64,000 bases of DNA. It comes from Fibrobacter sp. Its GTDB lineage: Bacteria; Fibrobacterota; Fibrobacteria; Fibrobacterales; Fibrobacteraceae. Shown in pieces: positions 1 to 7,108 of the stretch. How positions within the stretch are numbered: position 1 is the first letter of the stretch; each line of letters begins with the position of its first letter. The stretch lies in the NCBI GenBank assembly GCA_017965445.1, contig JAGCPZ010000050.1, positions 1 to 64,000 on the forward strand. The letters are read 5' to 3'. Both the position numbers and the translations under genes were made by a program. The notes below the pieces were generated by a model. The model searched no databases. It saw nothing but the letters and a program-made list of their open reading frames with translations, and had not been told where the DNA came from.

Positions 1-1
1 C

Positions 2-436
2 ATCGGTCACTTCGACAACGAAATCGACATGGCCGGCCTCAAGAAGATTCCGGGCATCAAGCGTAACGAAATCAAGCCGCAGTACGACGAATGGATTTTC
101 CCCGACGGCCACAGCATCCTCGTGCTCGCCGAAGGCCGCCTGCTGAACCTCGGCTGCGCTACCGGTCACCCGAGCTTCGTGATGAGCGCAAGCTTCACAA
201 ACCAGACCATCGCCCAGATCGACCTGTGGCTCAACGCCCAGGGCAAGCAGACCGTCGCCGGCATCAAGTACGAAAGCGGCGTCGTGTACACGCTCCCGAA
301 GATCCTCGACGAAAAGGTCGCCCGCCTGCACTTGGAAAAGCTCGGCGTCCACCTGACCACGCTTACCAAGGCCCAGGCCGACTACATCGGCGTGCCTGTG
401 GAAGGCCCGTACAAGGCGGATCACTACAGATACTAG
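2..436 (+). CDS. ahcY: S-adenosylhomocysteinase, C-terminal part
   Basis: The 3' end of a gene that begins left of the window; reading starts at base 2. The product hydrolyses S-adenosylhomocysteine to adenosine and homocysteine in the cytoplasm, relieving product inhibition of methyltransferases and feeding homocysteine to methionine synthase. The visible 144 residues open with [10 protein letters not shown], a family signature beside the NAD-binding domain. They continue through [18 protein letters not shown] and end in PYKADHYRY, the usual C-terminus that reaches the neighbouring subunit's NAD site. Codon use (AAG, CTC, GCC) is that of a well-expressed native gene. A strong intrinsic terminator follows at 481. 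metE lies 59 kb away in the same window but is not linked to it. Confidence 0.95.
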   Translation: MGHFDNEIDMAGLKKIPGIKRNEIKPQYDEWIFPDGHSILVLAEGRLLNLGCATGHPSFVMSASFTNQTIAQIDLWLNAQGKQTVAGIKYESGVVYTLPKILDEKVARLHLEKLGVHLTTLTKAQADYIGVPVEGPYKADHYRY

Positions 437-476
437 ACGAGAGGACGCCAGCTTCGCTGGCTACAGACGAGAGAAG
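433..476. repeat. GACGAGAG-type dispersed intergenic repeat
   Basis: Two GACGAGAG copies enclose a short hairpin (CCAGC-TTC-GCTGG) just after the ahcY stop. The same word recurs in the intergenic stretches near 27480, 50290-50330 and 63645-63710, and nowhere obvious inside genes. Confidence 0.6.
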
Positions 477-480
477 CTTT

Positions 481-512
481 ATCCCCGCAAGAGCGGGGAT
501 TTTTTCTTTTTT
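481..512 (+). terminator. Rho-independent terminator of ahcY
   Basis: Perfect 8-bp stem ATCCCCGC / GCGGGGAT with a 4-nt loop, followed by a T-rich tract (TTTTTCTTTTTT). Confidence 0.85.
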
Positions 513-794
513 GAAAAAAACAAAGTTTTTGACAATTTTCAAATAGTATACATTTGCGCAACAATCAATTCGAAAATTATATACCAATCTGTTTATTCTA
601 GGTAAAACAAGACCATCATCGTTTACATTCGACTGTTTGCAAATTGCCCAAACAGAAAAGTGCAATATCCTCTATCTGAGTTGTTGAAAATTTAACTATA
701 ATTATTTAGCGTGCGTATGAGAAAAAATCACTACCGTTGCGTTCAGTTGCTGGAGTATCAGTATAACAAAAAAATTATGTTTTAGGACATAAAT
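513..794 (+). promoter_or_regulatory. A+T-rich leader of the DUF262 cassette with a possible promoter
   Basis: No gene is visible here. TTGACA at 529-534 is followed by TAGTATACATTTGCGCA, which resembles the promoter block before the ORF6N gene (5051-5086) closely enough to suggest one promoter type. The spacer is short (about 14 nt before TACATT), so the call is tentative. If real, the cassette has a leader of roughly 230 nt. Only a weak AGGA precedes the start codon at 795. Confidence 0.3.
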
Positions 795-1886
795 ATGATA
801 TTACGATATAATCAAAATCCGTTTATCTTAGATGAAGATATGGATGCTCGGGACCAAGGATATGTGAATGATATATCCAAAATTGACATAGAATCTTTTT
901 CTTATCCGATAGGTTCTATTTTGGATATGTTGCGTGATGATTTTTTAGATTGCCCACTTGATCTGCAAGACGAGGATGATTCGTGGAATCCAGAAAAGAA
1001 AAGCCAACTTATAGAGTCTATTTTGTTGGGAATACCAATACAAATGTTTTTTTTATGTGAAAGCTCATATGATGGAAGGTTGACTATTATCGATGGATAT
1101 CATCGCTTAAAAACTATAAAAGAATTTTTTTCTGCAAATGGAAAAGAGCCAAACTTGTGCGGGCTCCTATATCTAAGTAAACTCAATGGAATGAATAGAA
1201 CGAGTTTGCCTTTGCAGTACCAAAGAAAAATATTTCATACGAATGTATCTATTAATATCCTAAAGCGTTCTGCACCATCAGAAATCAAGTATTCTATTTT
1301 TCAACGACTGCATAAGGATGATGAACGTATAACATATCAAAATATGCGATACCGTTTAAATATTGGTCCTTGGAGAACGTATGTTGATTACTTGTTGCAA
1401 ATGCCTTCATTCCAGAGCATTATAACTTTAGATTTATCGGAGAAATTAGTAGGGCAGGAAATGATAATTCGATTTCTTGCTTTTTATTATCGGGAAGCTG
1501 ATTATGTTGGTTTTTATAATTTGTTTTTAGATAATGCTATAAAAAATGTAAATAGAATGAATGAATCGGAAAAAAGACAATTTGCGCATATTTTTGATAG
1601 TACGCTTCAAGTTTGTTATGAAATATTGGGAGAAGATGCTTTCGTTTACAAACAATGCTTTAATTTTTCTCTTTGGGATTGTCTTTGTGTTAATATAGCA
1701 CGATTGAATGAAGATGAAAAAAGAAGACTTGTGAGAAGAAAGACACTATTTTTGAGTTATTATAAGAGTTTACTCGAAAACCGATTCTTTCTCAATTCTA
1801 TAACAAGAAAAACCCTTGAACCATTAATTGTACGAAGACGTTTTTCAAAGGTAAAATCTTTAATTTCAAAGGTGGTTGCTTTATGA
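795..1886 (+). CDS. DUF262 (GmrSD/ParB-like) domain protein, candidate defence component
   Basis: 363 residues. The N-terminal half fits DUF262, a ParB/sulfiredoxin-fold domain of type IV restriction enzymes (GmrS), SspE and many defence genes. QLIESILLGIP lies at about 71-81, the nucleotide-site motif at about 100-105, and an IFQRL block typical of the family near 168. The motif reads DGYHRL instead of the usual DGQQRL. No HNH or DUF1524 nuclease domain follows; the C-terminal 190 residues are helical and basic, so this is a sensor-like protein without its own visible nuclease. Its stop overlaps the ATPase start by 4 bp (ATGA), implying coupled translation. The gene is far richer in A+T than ahcY and full of AAA, ATA and TTA codons, which suggests recent transfer. 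Domain call good; function inferred. Confidence 0.75.
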   Translation: MILRYNQNPFILDEDMDARDQGYVNDISKIDIESFSYPIGSILDMLRDDFLDCPLDLQDEDDSWNPEKKSQLIESILLGIPIQMFFLCESSYDGRLTIIDGYHRLKTIKEFFSANGKEPNLCGLLYLSKLNGMNRTSLPLQYQRKIFHTNVSINILKRSAPSEIKYSIFQRLHKDDERITYQNMRYRLNIGPWRTYVDYLLQMPSFQSIITLDLSEKLVGQEMIIRFLAFYYREADYVGFYNLFLDNAIKNVNRMNESEKRQFAHIFDSTLQVCYEILGEDAFVYKQCFNFSLWDCLCVNIARLNEDEKRRLVRRKTLFLSYYKSLLENRFFLNSITRKTLEPLIVRRRFSKVKSLISKVVAL

Positions 1887-3040
1887 TAGACGAATATGAG
1901 TTGAAAAATTTTAAAATACACGAGAAACTGAATCTCCATATTGGAAATTTAACAGTTTTTACGGGAATGAATGGCATGGGAAAATCTTCTGTTTTCCAAT
2001 CTATGCTGCTCCTAAGACAGTCTTTTTTTAGAAACGATTCTTCGCAGAATTTGAACCTAAGAGGAAATCTAATAGAATCATGTAGTTCGGGAGAACTGAT
2101 TTGTCAATCGTCTGGTTCAGACAAATTGTCTGTGGTTATAACGAATGACGATGAAACAAAATTAAATTTTTGCTATTCCTATGTATTGGAAAATCCTAAT
2201 GCCACTATGTTAAAAGGGATGAGGGGAAATAGTTCTAAAGGTAAATGTCGGAGTCACTCACTTTTTAACGAAAATTTTCAATATATTGCTGCTAACAGAT
2301 TTGGTCCCAAGCAAAAATATGATCTAGATTCTTATGTTGTTGAAGATTGTCGACAGATTTCTGATAAGACCGGACAGTGCGAATTGGTTGCACATTTTCT
2401 CCATAGATTTGGCAATGAGAGAATACCAATAAAAGATTTAGCTTGTCTAAATTCAAAAATTGAGTATGGCGTATATAAAGAAAGCTTAGATGATGATTTG
2501 TCTTTGAAATGTCAGGTTCGTAATTGGCTGCAATACATATCACCTGGTATAAATATAGAAATCAAACCAAATGATAAGGATTTGAAACTGGAGTATAAAT
2601 ATGATGTTGTTGATGAATCTATGACAAAAAATATTCCAGCCACACAAGCTGGCTATGGAATAACATATTGTTTGCCAATAATTGTTGCAGTTCTGAATGC
2701 AAAACCGGGATCATTATTGCTAATTGAAAATCCTGAAGCCCATATTCACCCTCAAGGACAGGCAAAACTGATGGAATTGATTACGAAGGCTGCAGATAAA
2801 GGCATTCAAATAATAATAGAAACGCATAGTGATCATATAGTAAACGGAGCTTTGGTTGCAGTTGCAAAAAAAAGACTTCCTTGCCAAAAGTTATCTATGT
2901 ATTATTTTGGAAGAAAAAGGTTTAGCCATGTTTCTAATGTTGTTAAATTAAATGTTTTGAAATCAGGAAAAATAAGAAATCCTCCTGAGGGTTTCTTTGA
3001 TCAAATAGAATTGGATATGAAGCAAATTCTTGGTTTTTAA
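1883..3040 (+). CDS. AAA15/DUF3696-like ATPase, candidate defence component
   Basis: 385-residue SMC/ABC-like ATPase of the AAA15/AAA21 type. Walker A is GMNGMGKSS at about 28-36, a signature-like GYGITYCLPI at about 257-266, Walker B LLLIENPE at about 278-285 with an adjacent HIHP, and the sensor/switch ETHSDH at about 313-318. This motif order is that of DUF3696-type predicted ATPases and of the ATPases in Septu, Gabija and related phage-defence systems. No TOPRIM domain is seen after it, so it is not an OLD or GajA nuclease. It overlaps the DUF262 gene by 4 bp, and the third gene begins one base after its stop. Likely a soluble ATP-driven sensor or scaffold of a three-protein complex. Biochemical role is inferred. 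Confidence 0.8.
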   Translation: MIDEYELKNFKIHEKLNLHIGNLTVFTGMNGMGKSSVFQSMLLLRQSFFRNDSSQNLNLRGNLIESCSSGELICQSSGSDKLSVVITNDDETKLNFCYSYVLENPNATMLKGMRGNSSKGKCRSHSLFNENFQYIAANRFGPKQKYDLDSYVVEDCRQISDKTGQCELVAHFLHRFGNERIPIKDLACLNSKIEYGVYKESLDDDLSLKCQVRNWLQYISPGINIEIKPNDKDLKLEYKYDVVDESMTKNIPATQAGYGITYCLPIIVAVLNAKPGSLLLIENPEAHIHPQGQAKLMELITKAADKGIQIIIETHSDHIVNGALVAVAKKRLPCQKLSMYYFGRKRFSHVSNVVKLNVLKSGKIRNPPEGFFDQIELDMKQILGF

Positions 3041-3041
3041 T

Positions 3042-3815
3042 ATGTGTAAACCTCTTTTTTTATTGACAATGCCTGAGTATGAAATGGGCGGAAATCAATG
3101 CACTCATTTGGTATTGAAAAACTCGCAAAAGAAGGACTTGTCAAAAAAATATTTAACCGCAATAGAAGCTGTATACGATTTTTTTCGTTTTGAAAATGTA
3201 AAGTTGAAATACTGTATGCAAAATGTTGTTGCTTTTTTATTCCCATATAAAAAAAACAACAATTATTATCCTAGTTGGGTTGGATCAATTCAACAGAGTT
3301 TAAAAAAATGGGATGAAATTCCTACAAATCATTTTAAAACTTTTTTTTCAAAAGAGGCTTGTCCCCAAATAATATGTTTGATTTTGAACCATGATGCTTT
3401 TAATTGTAAAAATTTACCTTTCGACAGTTCTCCTTTGGATATAAAGTCTATTTTTAGTTGGTTGGTAAAAAAAAGAAATATACATCGTTTGTATGGAGGC
3501 AATATAAAACATGGTGAAAATGGTAAAGGTAAAAAAACAAATAAAGACGAAGATGTTTCTTCACTAGAATGTACTGAAGAGGAAGCAAAAAAAATGTTGT
3601 ATGAGGCAATAATGAGATCAGAAACACATTTATTTGCTTTGGATTGCACACGGAAAAAAATTATAGCATTCCGTTCGCAAGATCATGGTAAGACTTTTCA
3701 TGGCTTTCATATTAATAATTTACAACAAAGAGGCTGTCCTTCGGGTAAAATTTTTGAAAGACTTTGCATGTTGCATCCAGATTGCAAAAGTATTTTGAAA
3801 AAATACAAACCATAG
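3042..3815 (+). CDS. Unrecognised third protein of the DUF262-ATPase cassette
   Basis: 257 residues counted from the ATG at 3042; a TTG in the same frame at 3030 would overlap the ATPase gene. I cannot assign a family. There is no signal peptide and no clear membrane segment. A distinctive stretch holds KHGENGKG at about 156-163, an acidic and lysine-rich linker, then EEAKKMLYEAI and an F..F.I segment (FHGFHI), suggesting a small alpha/beta domain. No HNH, PD-(D/E)xK, TIR or HEPN motif stands out. Position one base after the ATPase stop and equal A+T richness mark it as the third member of the operon, possibly the effector or a specificity factor. Nothing similar occurs elsewhere in the window. 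Confidence 0.6.
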   Translation: MCKPLFLLTMPEYEMGGNQCTHLVLKNSQKKDLSKKYLTAIEAVYDFFRFENVKLKYCMQNVVAFLFPYKKNNNYYPSWVGSIQQSLKKWDEIPTNHFKTFFSKEACPQIICLILNHDAFNCKNLPFDSSPLDIKSIFSWLVKKRNIHRLYGGNIKHGENGKGKKTNKDEDVSSLECTEEEAKKMLYEAIMRSETHLFALDCTRKKIIAFRSQDHGKTFHGFHINNLQQRGCPSGKIFERLCMLHPDCKSILKKYKP

Positions 3816-3912
3816 AATGTTAATCAGAAAAAGAGGCTGTAAAATAAACCGTGTCACAATCCACGTTAGTGTCAAGTTTTTTTTGCAAAAATAGTTTGTC
3901 CCAACATCAGAT

Positions 3913-4350
3913 TTAGACGTTATCTGTCTCTTTCAGCAATTCCGGATTCCTCTGAATATCCTTTTCAATAAGCCCGCAAATATAAAGAGCACTTTGTCCG
4001 TAAAGTCCTAGCGAATCGTCATCAAGGCATTTGCCTGTCGGTGACGTATATACAATTCGTATGGCATCATTCTCCGTAATGGAATAAGTTTCCATTAACA
4101 TCGATATCACTTGCGGAATCAAGATTGACTTAACAAGATGATGCGTATCTTCGCTTTTTTTCCCGCTAAACCACTTGTCAAAGAAATCCATCAAGTATTC
4201 TTTGCCCATGCCGTGCAAGTCTTCATAGTCGTCTTGCAACATTTTAAGCAAACCGGAGTGCGCAAAAAGATCATAGACTTCACTAGAAGCCTTGCCGCTA
4301 TGTTCTGCGTAATTTTCGATACAATATGTCTTAAACGAAAGAACTGACAT
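3913..4350 (-). CDS. DUF3791-domain protein
   Basis: 145 residues from the ATG at 4350, which has AAGG upstream. An in-frame ATG at 4368 sits too close to the -10-like TATATTAC at 4371-4378 to lie on the transcript. The C-terminal half carries the DUF3791 pattern: IPQVISML, YSITENDAIRIVYTS and LYGQSALYI. The N-terminal half (YCIENYAEHS, then a D-F-F pattern) resembles a companion domain. DUF3791 proteins usually sit in small cassettes with a DUF3990 ADP-ribosyltransferase-like protein; none is present here. The gene lies 52 bp downstream of the RelB/DinJ-like antitoxin on the same strand, in the place a toxin would normally occupy. Family call fair; function unknown. Confidence 0.65.
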   Translation of the reverse strand: MSVLSFKTYCIENYAEHSGKASSEVYDLFAHSGLLKMLQDDYEDLHGMGKEYLMDFFDKWFSGKKSEDTHHLVKSILIPQVISMLMETYSITENDAIRIVYTSPTGKCLDDDSLGLYGQSALYICGLIEKDIQRNPELLKETDNV

Positions 4351-4370
4351 TTTGCGCCTTGTGTTCATTA

Positions 4371-4378
4371 GTAATATA
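4371..4378 (-). promoter_or_regulatory. TATATTAC -10 element before the DUF3791 gene
   Basis: On the minus strand TATATTAC lies 20 nt before the ATG at 4350. The same octamer precedes several other genes here (18541, 19024, 30014, 32375, 62041). It suggests that the DUF3791 gene has its own promoter in addition to read-through from the antitoxin gene. Confidence 0.45.
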
Positions 4379-4402
4379 ACTTTTTTTCGGAATACAAGAA
4401 AT

Positions 4403-4452
4403 TCAGCCTTTCTTCCTAGAGCGTCTGAACTTGGCTAAATCAGAAATCATTT
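4403..4452. repeat. 50-bp direct repeat, left copy
   Basis: Identical at 49 of 50 bases to 7016-7065 (one T/C difference at 4423). It covers the last codons and stop of the RelB/DinJ-like gene. Together the copies enclose the ORF6N and tyrosine recombinase genes. Confidence 0.9.
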
Positions 4453-4798
4453 CCTGCTCGCTAGCCCAGCCCTTGTCACCGGCAAACGTCTTCTGGATTT
4501 TCTCCATCCTTGCTTTCGCAAGTTCCTTCTTATAGTCCATACCGACAGGAATGCGCCCACGATATTTCTGGAGATTTTCAAGGGCGGCGACACGACGCTC
4601 AATAGAAGAAGCCTTGCTACCAGCATTATAAACCGCAGTCGGTTCACGAAGTTCAAACGGAATTCCCTTCTCTGTCACGGCGCGCTTGAAGAAAATGCGA
4701 ATCGCAGTGGGAATATCTAGCCCAAGCTTCTCGAACAATTCAGAAGCTTCGTTCTTCAAATCTTCGTCCACGCGGACCTGCAAAACAGTCGTGGCCAT
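4403..4798 (-). CDS. RelB/DinJ-family antitoxin-like protein, orphan
   Basis: 131 residues. The first 50 are a ribbon-helix-helix DNA-binding domain of the RelB/DinJ type (VLQVRVDEDLKNEASELFEK, then PTAIRIFFKRAV). Such antitoxins neutralise a RelE or YafQ mRNA interferase and repress their own operon. The protein is about 45 residues longer than DinJ, with a basic helical tail ending RRSRKKG. No RelE/YafQ-like gene lies on either side; the next gene downstream encodes a DUF3791 protein. The upstream GGAGGT-type site gives good support for the start. Its last 15 codons and stop form the left copy of a 50-bp direct repeat, so its 3' end is probably a recombination site. The orphan status may reflect rearrangement. 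Confidence 0.75.
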   Translation of the reverse strand: MATTVLQVRVDEDLKNEASELFEKLGLDIPTAIRIFFKRAVTEKGIPFELREPTAVYNAGSKASSIERRVAALENLQKYRGRIPVGMDYKKELAKARMEKIQKTFAGDKGWASEQEMISDLAKFRRSRKKG

Positions 4799-5126
4799 AG
4801 CGACCTCCTTTCAAATACAAACATAATACAAACCATTACAAAAAAAAATCAGGCAAAAACACATTTTCCTGCCCAATTCAATTTTTTATAAAACTGCACA
4901 TTTTAAAAAAAAACTATTAACTGAGTGTTTTTGTGGTGTTTTGTCGGGTGTTTTGAGTCCTCCCCGAAGCGATATAAGCAACATCTCCCAACTTAACCCA
5001 TTCCCACGATTCCGGTATTTCTTTTTTCTCAATAAAACTCCCCAAACCTCTTGACAAATTTCTAAAATAGTGTATATTTGTGCAGTAGTCCGTTTTTTAT
5101 AGCATGTAAACGGAGTGAGGTTGTAT
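4799..5126. other. Divergent intergenic region, antitoxin / ORF6N
   Basis: A 328-bp A+T-rich stretch between divergent genes. Apart from the ORF6N promoter block and ribosome-binding sites at either end I see no gene or RNA in it. It is the likely operator region for the antitoxin's ribbon-helix-helix domain, but no clear inverted repeat was found. Confidence 0.4.
5051..5078 (+). promoter_or_regulatory. Promoter of the ORF6N-recombinase operon
   Basis: TTGACA at 5051-5056, a 16-nt spacer and TATATT at 5073-5078, followed by TGTGCA. It closely resembles the block at 529-560 before the DUF262 cassette. Predicted transcript start is about 40 nt before the start codon at 5127. Confidence 0.6.
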
Positions 5127-6176
5127 ATGAGCAAGCAAAAAGTACCGGCATTAACCGCATCAAAAGCAGTCGGCAAAAACGATTTCTCCCTGATAGACGA
5201 AAATTTCCTGAAATCCAGAATCTACACGATTCGTGGTCTCAAGGTGATGTTGGATTCCGACTTGGCGGAAATTTATGGGTATGACAAAAAGGTTTTTAAC
5301 CAGCAGGTCAAGAATAATATTGAAAAGTTTGACGATGATTTTCGGTTTCAGCTTGACCGCAATGAACTTGAAAATCTTATATCCTTGCATCCGGCATCAG
5401 ACTTGAAGTCAAAATTTTTGACTTCAAGTTGGGGTGGCTTGCGAAAAATGCCGTTTGCCTTTACCGAACAGGGTATTTATATGCTCATGACGGTCCTCAA
5501 AGGGGAACAGGCTATAGCTCAAAGCAAGGCTCTGATTCGCCTTTTCAAGCAGATGAAGGACTACATTGTTTCCGAGAACATGCAATTGCTCAACGTGGGC
5601 AATAGTCCGCAAATTTCCTCTTATATGGTTCAAAATACAAGGGAAATTGCAGAAATTCGTGGAGAACTAGCCGAAACCCGCACGGATGTTTTTGCAATGA
5701 AGTCTGATTTGCAAAAGGTTATGGAAAACTTCATTGACCCTTCGATGTTTAAGCATTTCTTGATTTTGAACGGACAGAAACTTGAAGCCGATGTTGCGTA
5801 CGCGCAAATTTATGGTATGGCAAAGAAGTCGGTGGTCATTATTGACAATTATGTGGATGTCAAGACTTTAGATTTACTGCGGAATGTCGCCAAGGGTGTT
5901 GTCGTTACGATTTTCAGTGATCAATACGGAAGAACCCGGTTAACCGAGAACATGCTGGCTGATTTTAGGGCCGCACGCCCAGATGTTGTGCTTGAAGATC
6001 CGAAAACAGCCGGAAATATATTTCATGACCGCTATATATTGCTTGATTTTGGTTCTAAGAACGAGAAAATATTCCACTGCGGAGCATCTTCCAAAGATGC
6101 CGGGAACAAGATTACGTCTATTGTTCAGTTGGATGATGTTTCGGTTTACCATGCTGTGTTTGAGAACTTGTTATGA
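5127..6176 (+). CDS. ORF6N-domain DNA-binding protein with C-terminal PLD-like domain
   Basis: 349 residues from the ATG at 5127, chosen because GGAGTGAGG lies just upstream; a GTG at 5115 overlaps that site. Residues of about 20-130 match the ORF6N (KilA-N-associated) DNA-binding domain: RGLKVMLDSDLAEIYG, KNNIEKFDDDFRFQL, TSSWGGLRKMPFAFTEQG. The C-terminal 145 residues look like a phospholipase-D-fold domain (VVIIDNYVDVKTLDLL, then HDRYILLDFGS), though only one HxK/HDR-like motif is visible, so hydrolysis is doubtful. ORF6N proteins are common in phages and mobile islands as regulators. The stop overlaps the recombinase start by 4 bp (ATGA), so the two are co-translated. A perfect 14-bp inverted repeat lies inside the coding sequence at 5401. 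Confidence 0.8.
   Translation: MSKQKVPALTASKAVGKNDFSLIDENFLKSRIYTIRGLKVMLDSDLAEIYGYDKKVFNQQVKNNIEKFDDDFRFQLDRNELENLISLHPASDLKSKFLTSSWGGLRKMPFAFTEQGIYMLMTVLKGEQAIAQSKALIRLFKQMKDYIVSENMQLLNVGNSPQISSYMVQNTREIAEIRGELAETRTDVFAMKSDLQKVMENFIDPSMFKHFLILNGQKLEADVAYAQIYGMAKKSVVIIDNYVDVKTLDLLRNVAKGVVVTIFSDQYGRTRLTENMLADFRAARPDVVLEDPKTAGNIFHDRYILLDFGSKNEKIFHCGASSKDAGNKITSIVQLDDVSVYHAVFENLL
5401..5429. repeat. Perfect inverted repeat inside the ORF6N gene
   Basis: Arms ACTTGAAGTCAAAA and TTTTGACTTCAAGT (14 bp each, perfect) around a single T. They encode the start of the conserved LKSKFLTSSWGG segment, so protein constraint could create part of the symmetry. Confidence 0.9.
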
Positions 6177-7003
6177 CTAGTTTCGTTTTCTACCTTGCAG
6201 AAAGACCTTCGTTTTACCAGTATCTGGAAGGGCAGAACCTTGCTGTCAATACGATGGATTCGTATTGCTGGACAGCGGACTTCTTCAAGTCGCATTTCGG
6301 ACGGTTCGGTCGTAAGTCGCTGGCTGATTACAAGAGTTTTCTTCTGGAAAATTTCAAGCCTAAAACTGTTAATTTGCGGATCCAGGGGATCAATAAATAT
6401 CTGGATTACGCAGGCAAATCGAAACTCCGAGTCAAGAATGTCAAGGTGCAGCAAAAGAGTTTTCTTGAAAATGTCATCAGCAATGCCGATTACAGATTCT
6501 TGAAAACTAGTCTATTGCAAGATGGTCAAATCAAGTGGTATTTTGTAGTGTGGTTCCTGTCGGCGACGGGCGCCCGTGTGGGCGAACTGGTGAAACTCAA
6601 GGTGGAACATGTGGAGTGCGGATATTTCGATATCTACGGAAAGGGTGGAAAGTTGCGTCGGCTCTACATTCCGGAAACTTTGCAAAAAGAAGCTTTGCGT
6701 TGGTTGGAAAGTGAAGGTCGTTCCAGCGGATACCTGTTCTTGAATCGTTTTGGCAAGCAGATTACCCCGCGGGGGATTGCCTCGCAACTGAAAACATTCG
6801 CAAAGAAGTATGGCTTGGACGAAGCCGTGGTCTATCCGCATTCGTTCCGTCACCGCTTTGCTAAGAACTTTCTGGAAAAGCGAAACGACATCGCTTTGCT
6901 TGCTGACCTTATGGGGCACGAACATATCGAAACGACACGTATTTATTTGCGGCAAACTGCAAGCGAACAGCGTGAAGTCGTGAATAAGGTGGTGACGTGG
7001 TAA
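6173..7003 (+). CDS. Tyrosine recombinase / integrase
   Basis: 276 residues. An N-terminal SAM-like core-binding domain (about 1-95) precedes the catalytic domain. All the active-site residues are in place: Arg135 in TGARVGEL, Lys160 in GKGGKLRR, HSFRH (His223, Arg226), His249 in GHEHIETT and the nucleophile Tyr258 in TRIYLR. The size is that of simple XerC/D-like or integron-type enzymes with no arm-binding domain. It breaks and rejoins DNA at short sites through a 3'-phosphotyrosine. It is co-translated with the ORF6N gene, and the second copy of the 50-bp repeat lies 13 bp after its stop; the repeat is its natural candidate target. Not chromosomal XerC/D on context alone. Confidence 0.9.
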   Translation: MTSFVFYLAERPSFYQYLEGQNLAVNTMDSYCWTADFFKSHFGRFGRKSLADYKSFLLENFKPKTVNLRIQGINKYLDYAGKSKLRVKNVKVQQKSFLENVISNADYRFLKTSLLQDGQIKWYFVVWFLSATGARVGELVKLKVEHVECGYFDIYGKGGKLRRLYIPETLQKEALRWLESEGRSSGYLFLNRFGKQITPRGIASQLKTFAKKYGLDEAVVYPHSFRHRFAKNFLEKRNDIALLADLMGHEHIETTRIYLRQTASEQREVVNKVVTW

Positions 7004-7015
7004 AATAGGTAAGAA

Positions 7016-7065
7016 TCAGCCTTTCTTCCTAGAGCGCCTGAACTTGGCTAAATCAGAAATCATTT
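7016..7065. repeat. 50-bp direct repeat, right copy
   Basis: On the minus strand this copy still reads MISDLAKFRRSRKKG and a stop, the exact tail of the antitoxin-like protein at 4403, but the rest of that gene is absent to the right. Confidence 0.9.
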
Positions 7066-7108
7066 ACTAATCAGCGCGGGGGATTTTTTACAACCAACTA
7101 CCGTTAAA

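Larger units (their letters stand above)
4403..7065. mobile_element. Possible recombinase-bearing unit bounded by 50-bp repeats
   Basis: The 2.6-kb stretch holds an antitoxin-like gene, an ORF6N-domain gene and a tyrosine recombinase with a full catalytic set. It is bounded by 50-bp direct repeats that match the 3' end of a gene, the usual form of attL/attR. No other phage or transfer genes are present. Only the left copy belongs to a full-length antitoxin gene; right of the second copy no antitoxin coding sequence continues. It could be a minimal integrative unit, a phage remnant, or a duplication scar. Confidence 0.45.

Noticed and set aside
1883..3040. OLD-family or Gabija GajA nuclease
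   Set aside because: The protein ends soon after the ATPase motifs and has no TOPRIM domain.
4403..7065. Complete prophage
   Set aside because: Only a recombinase and an ORF6N gene are phage-like; no structural, lysis or replication genes are present.
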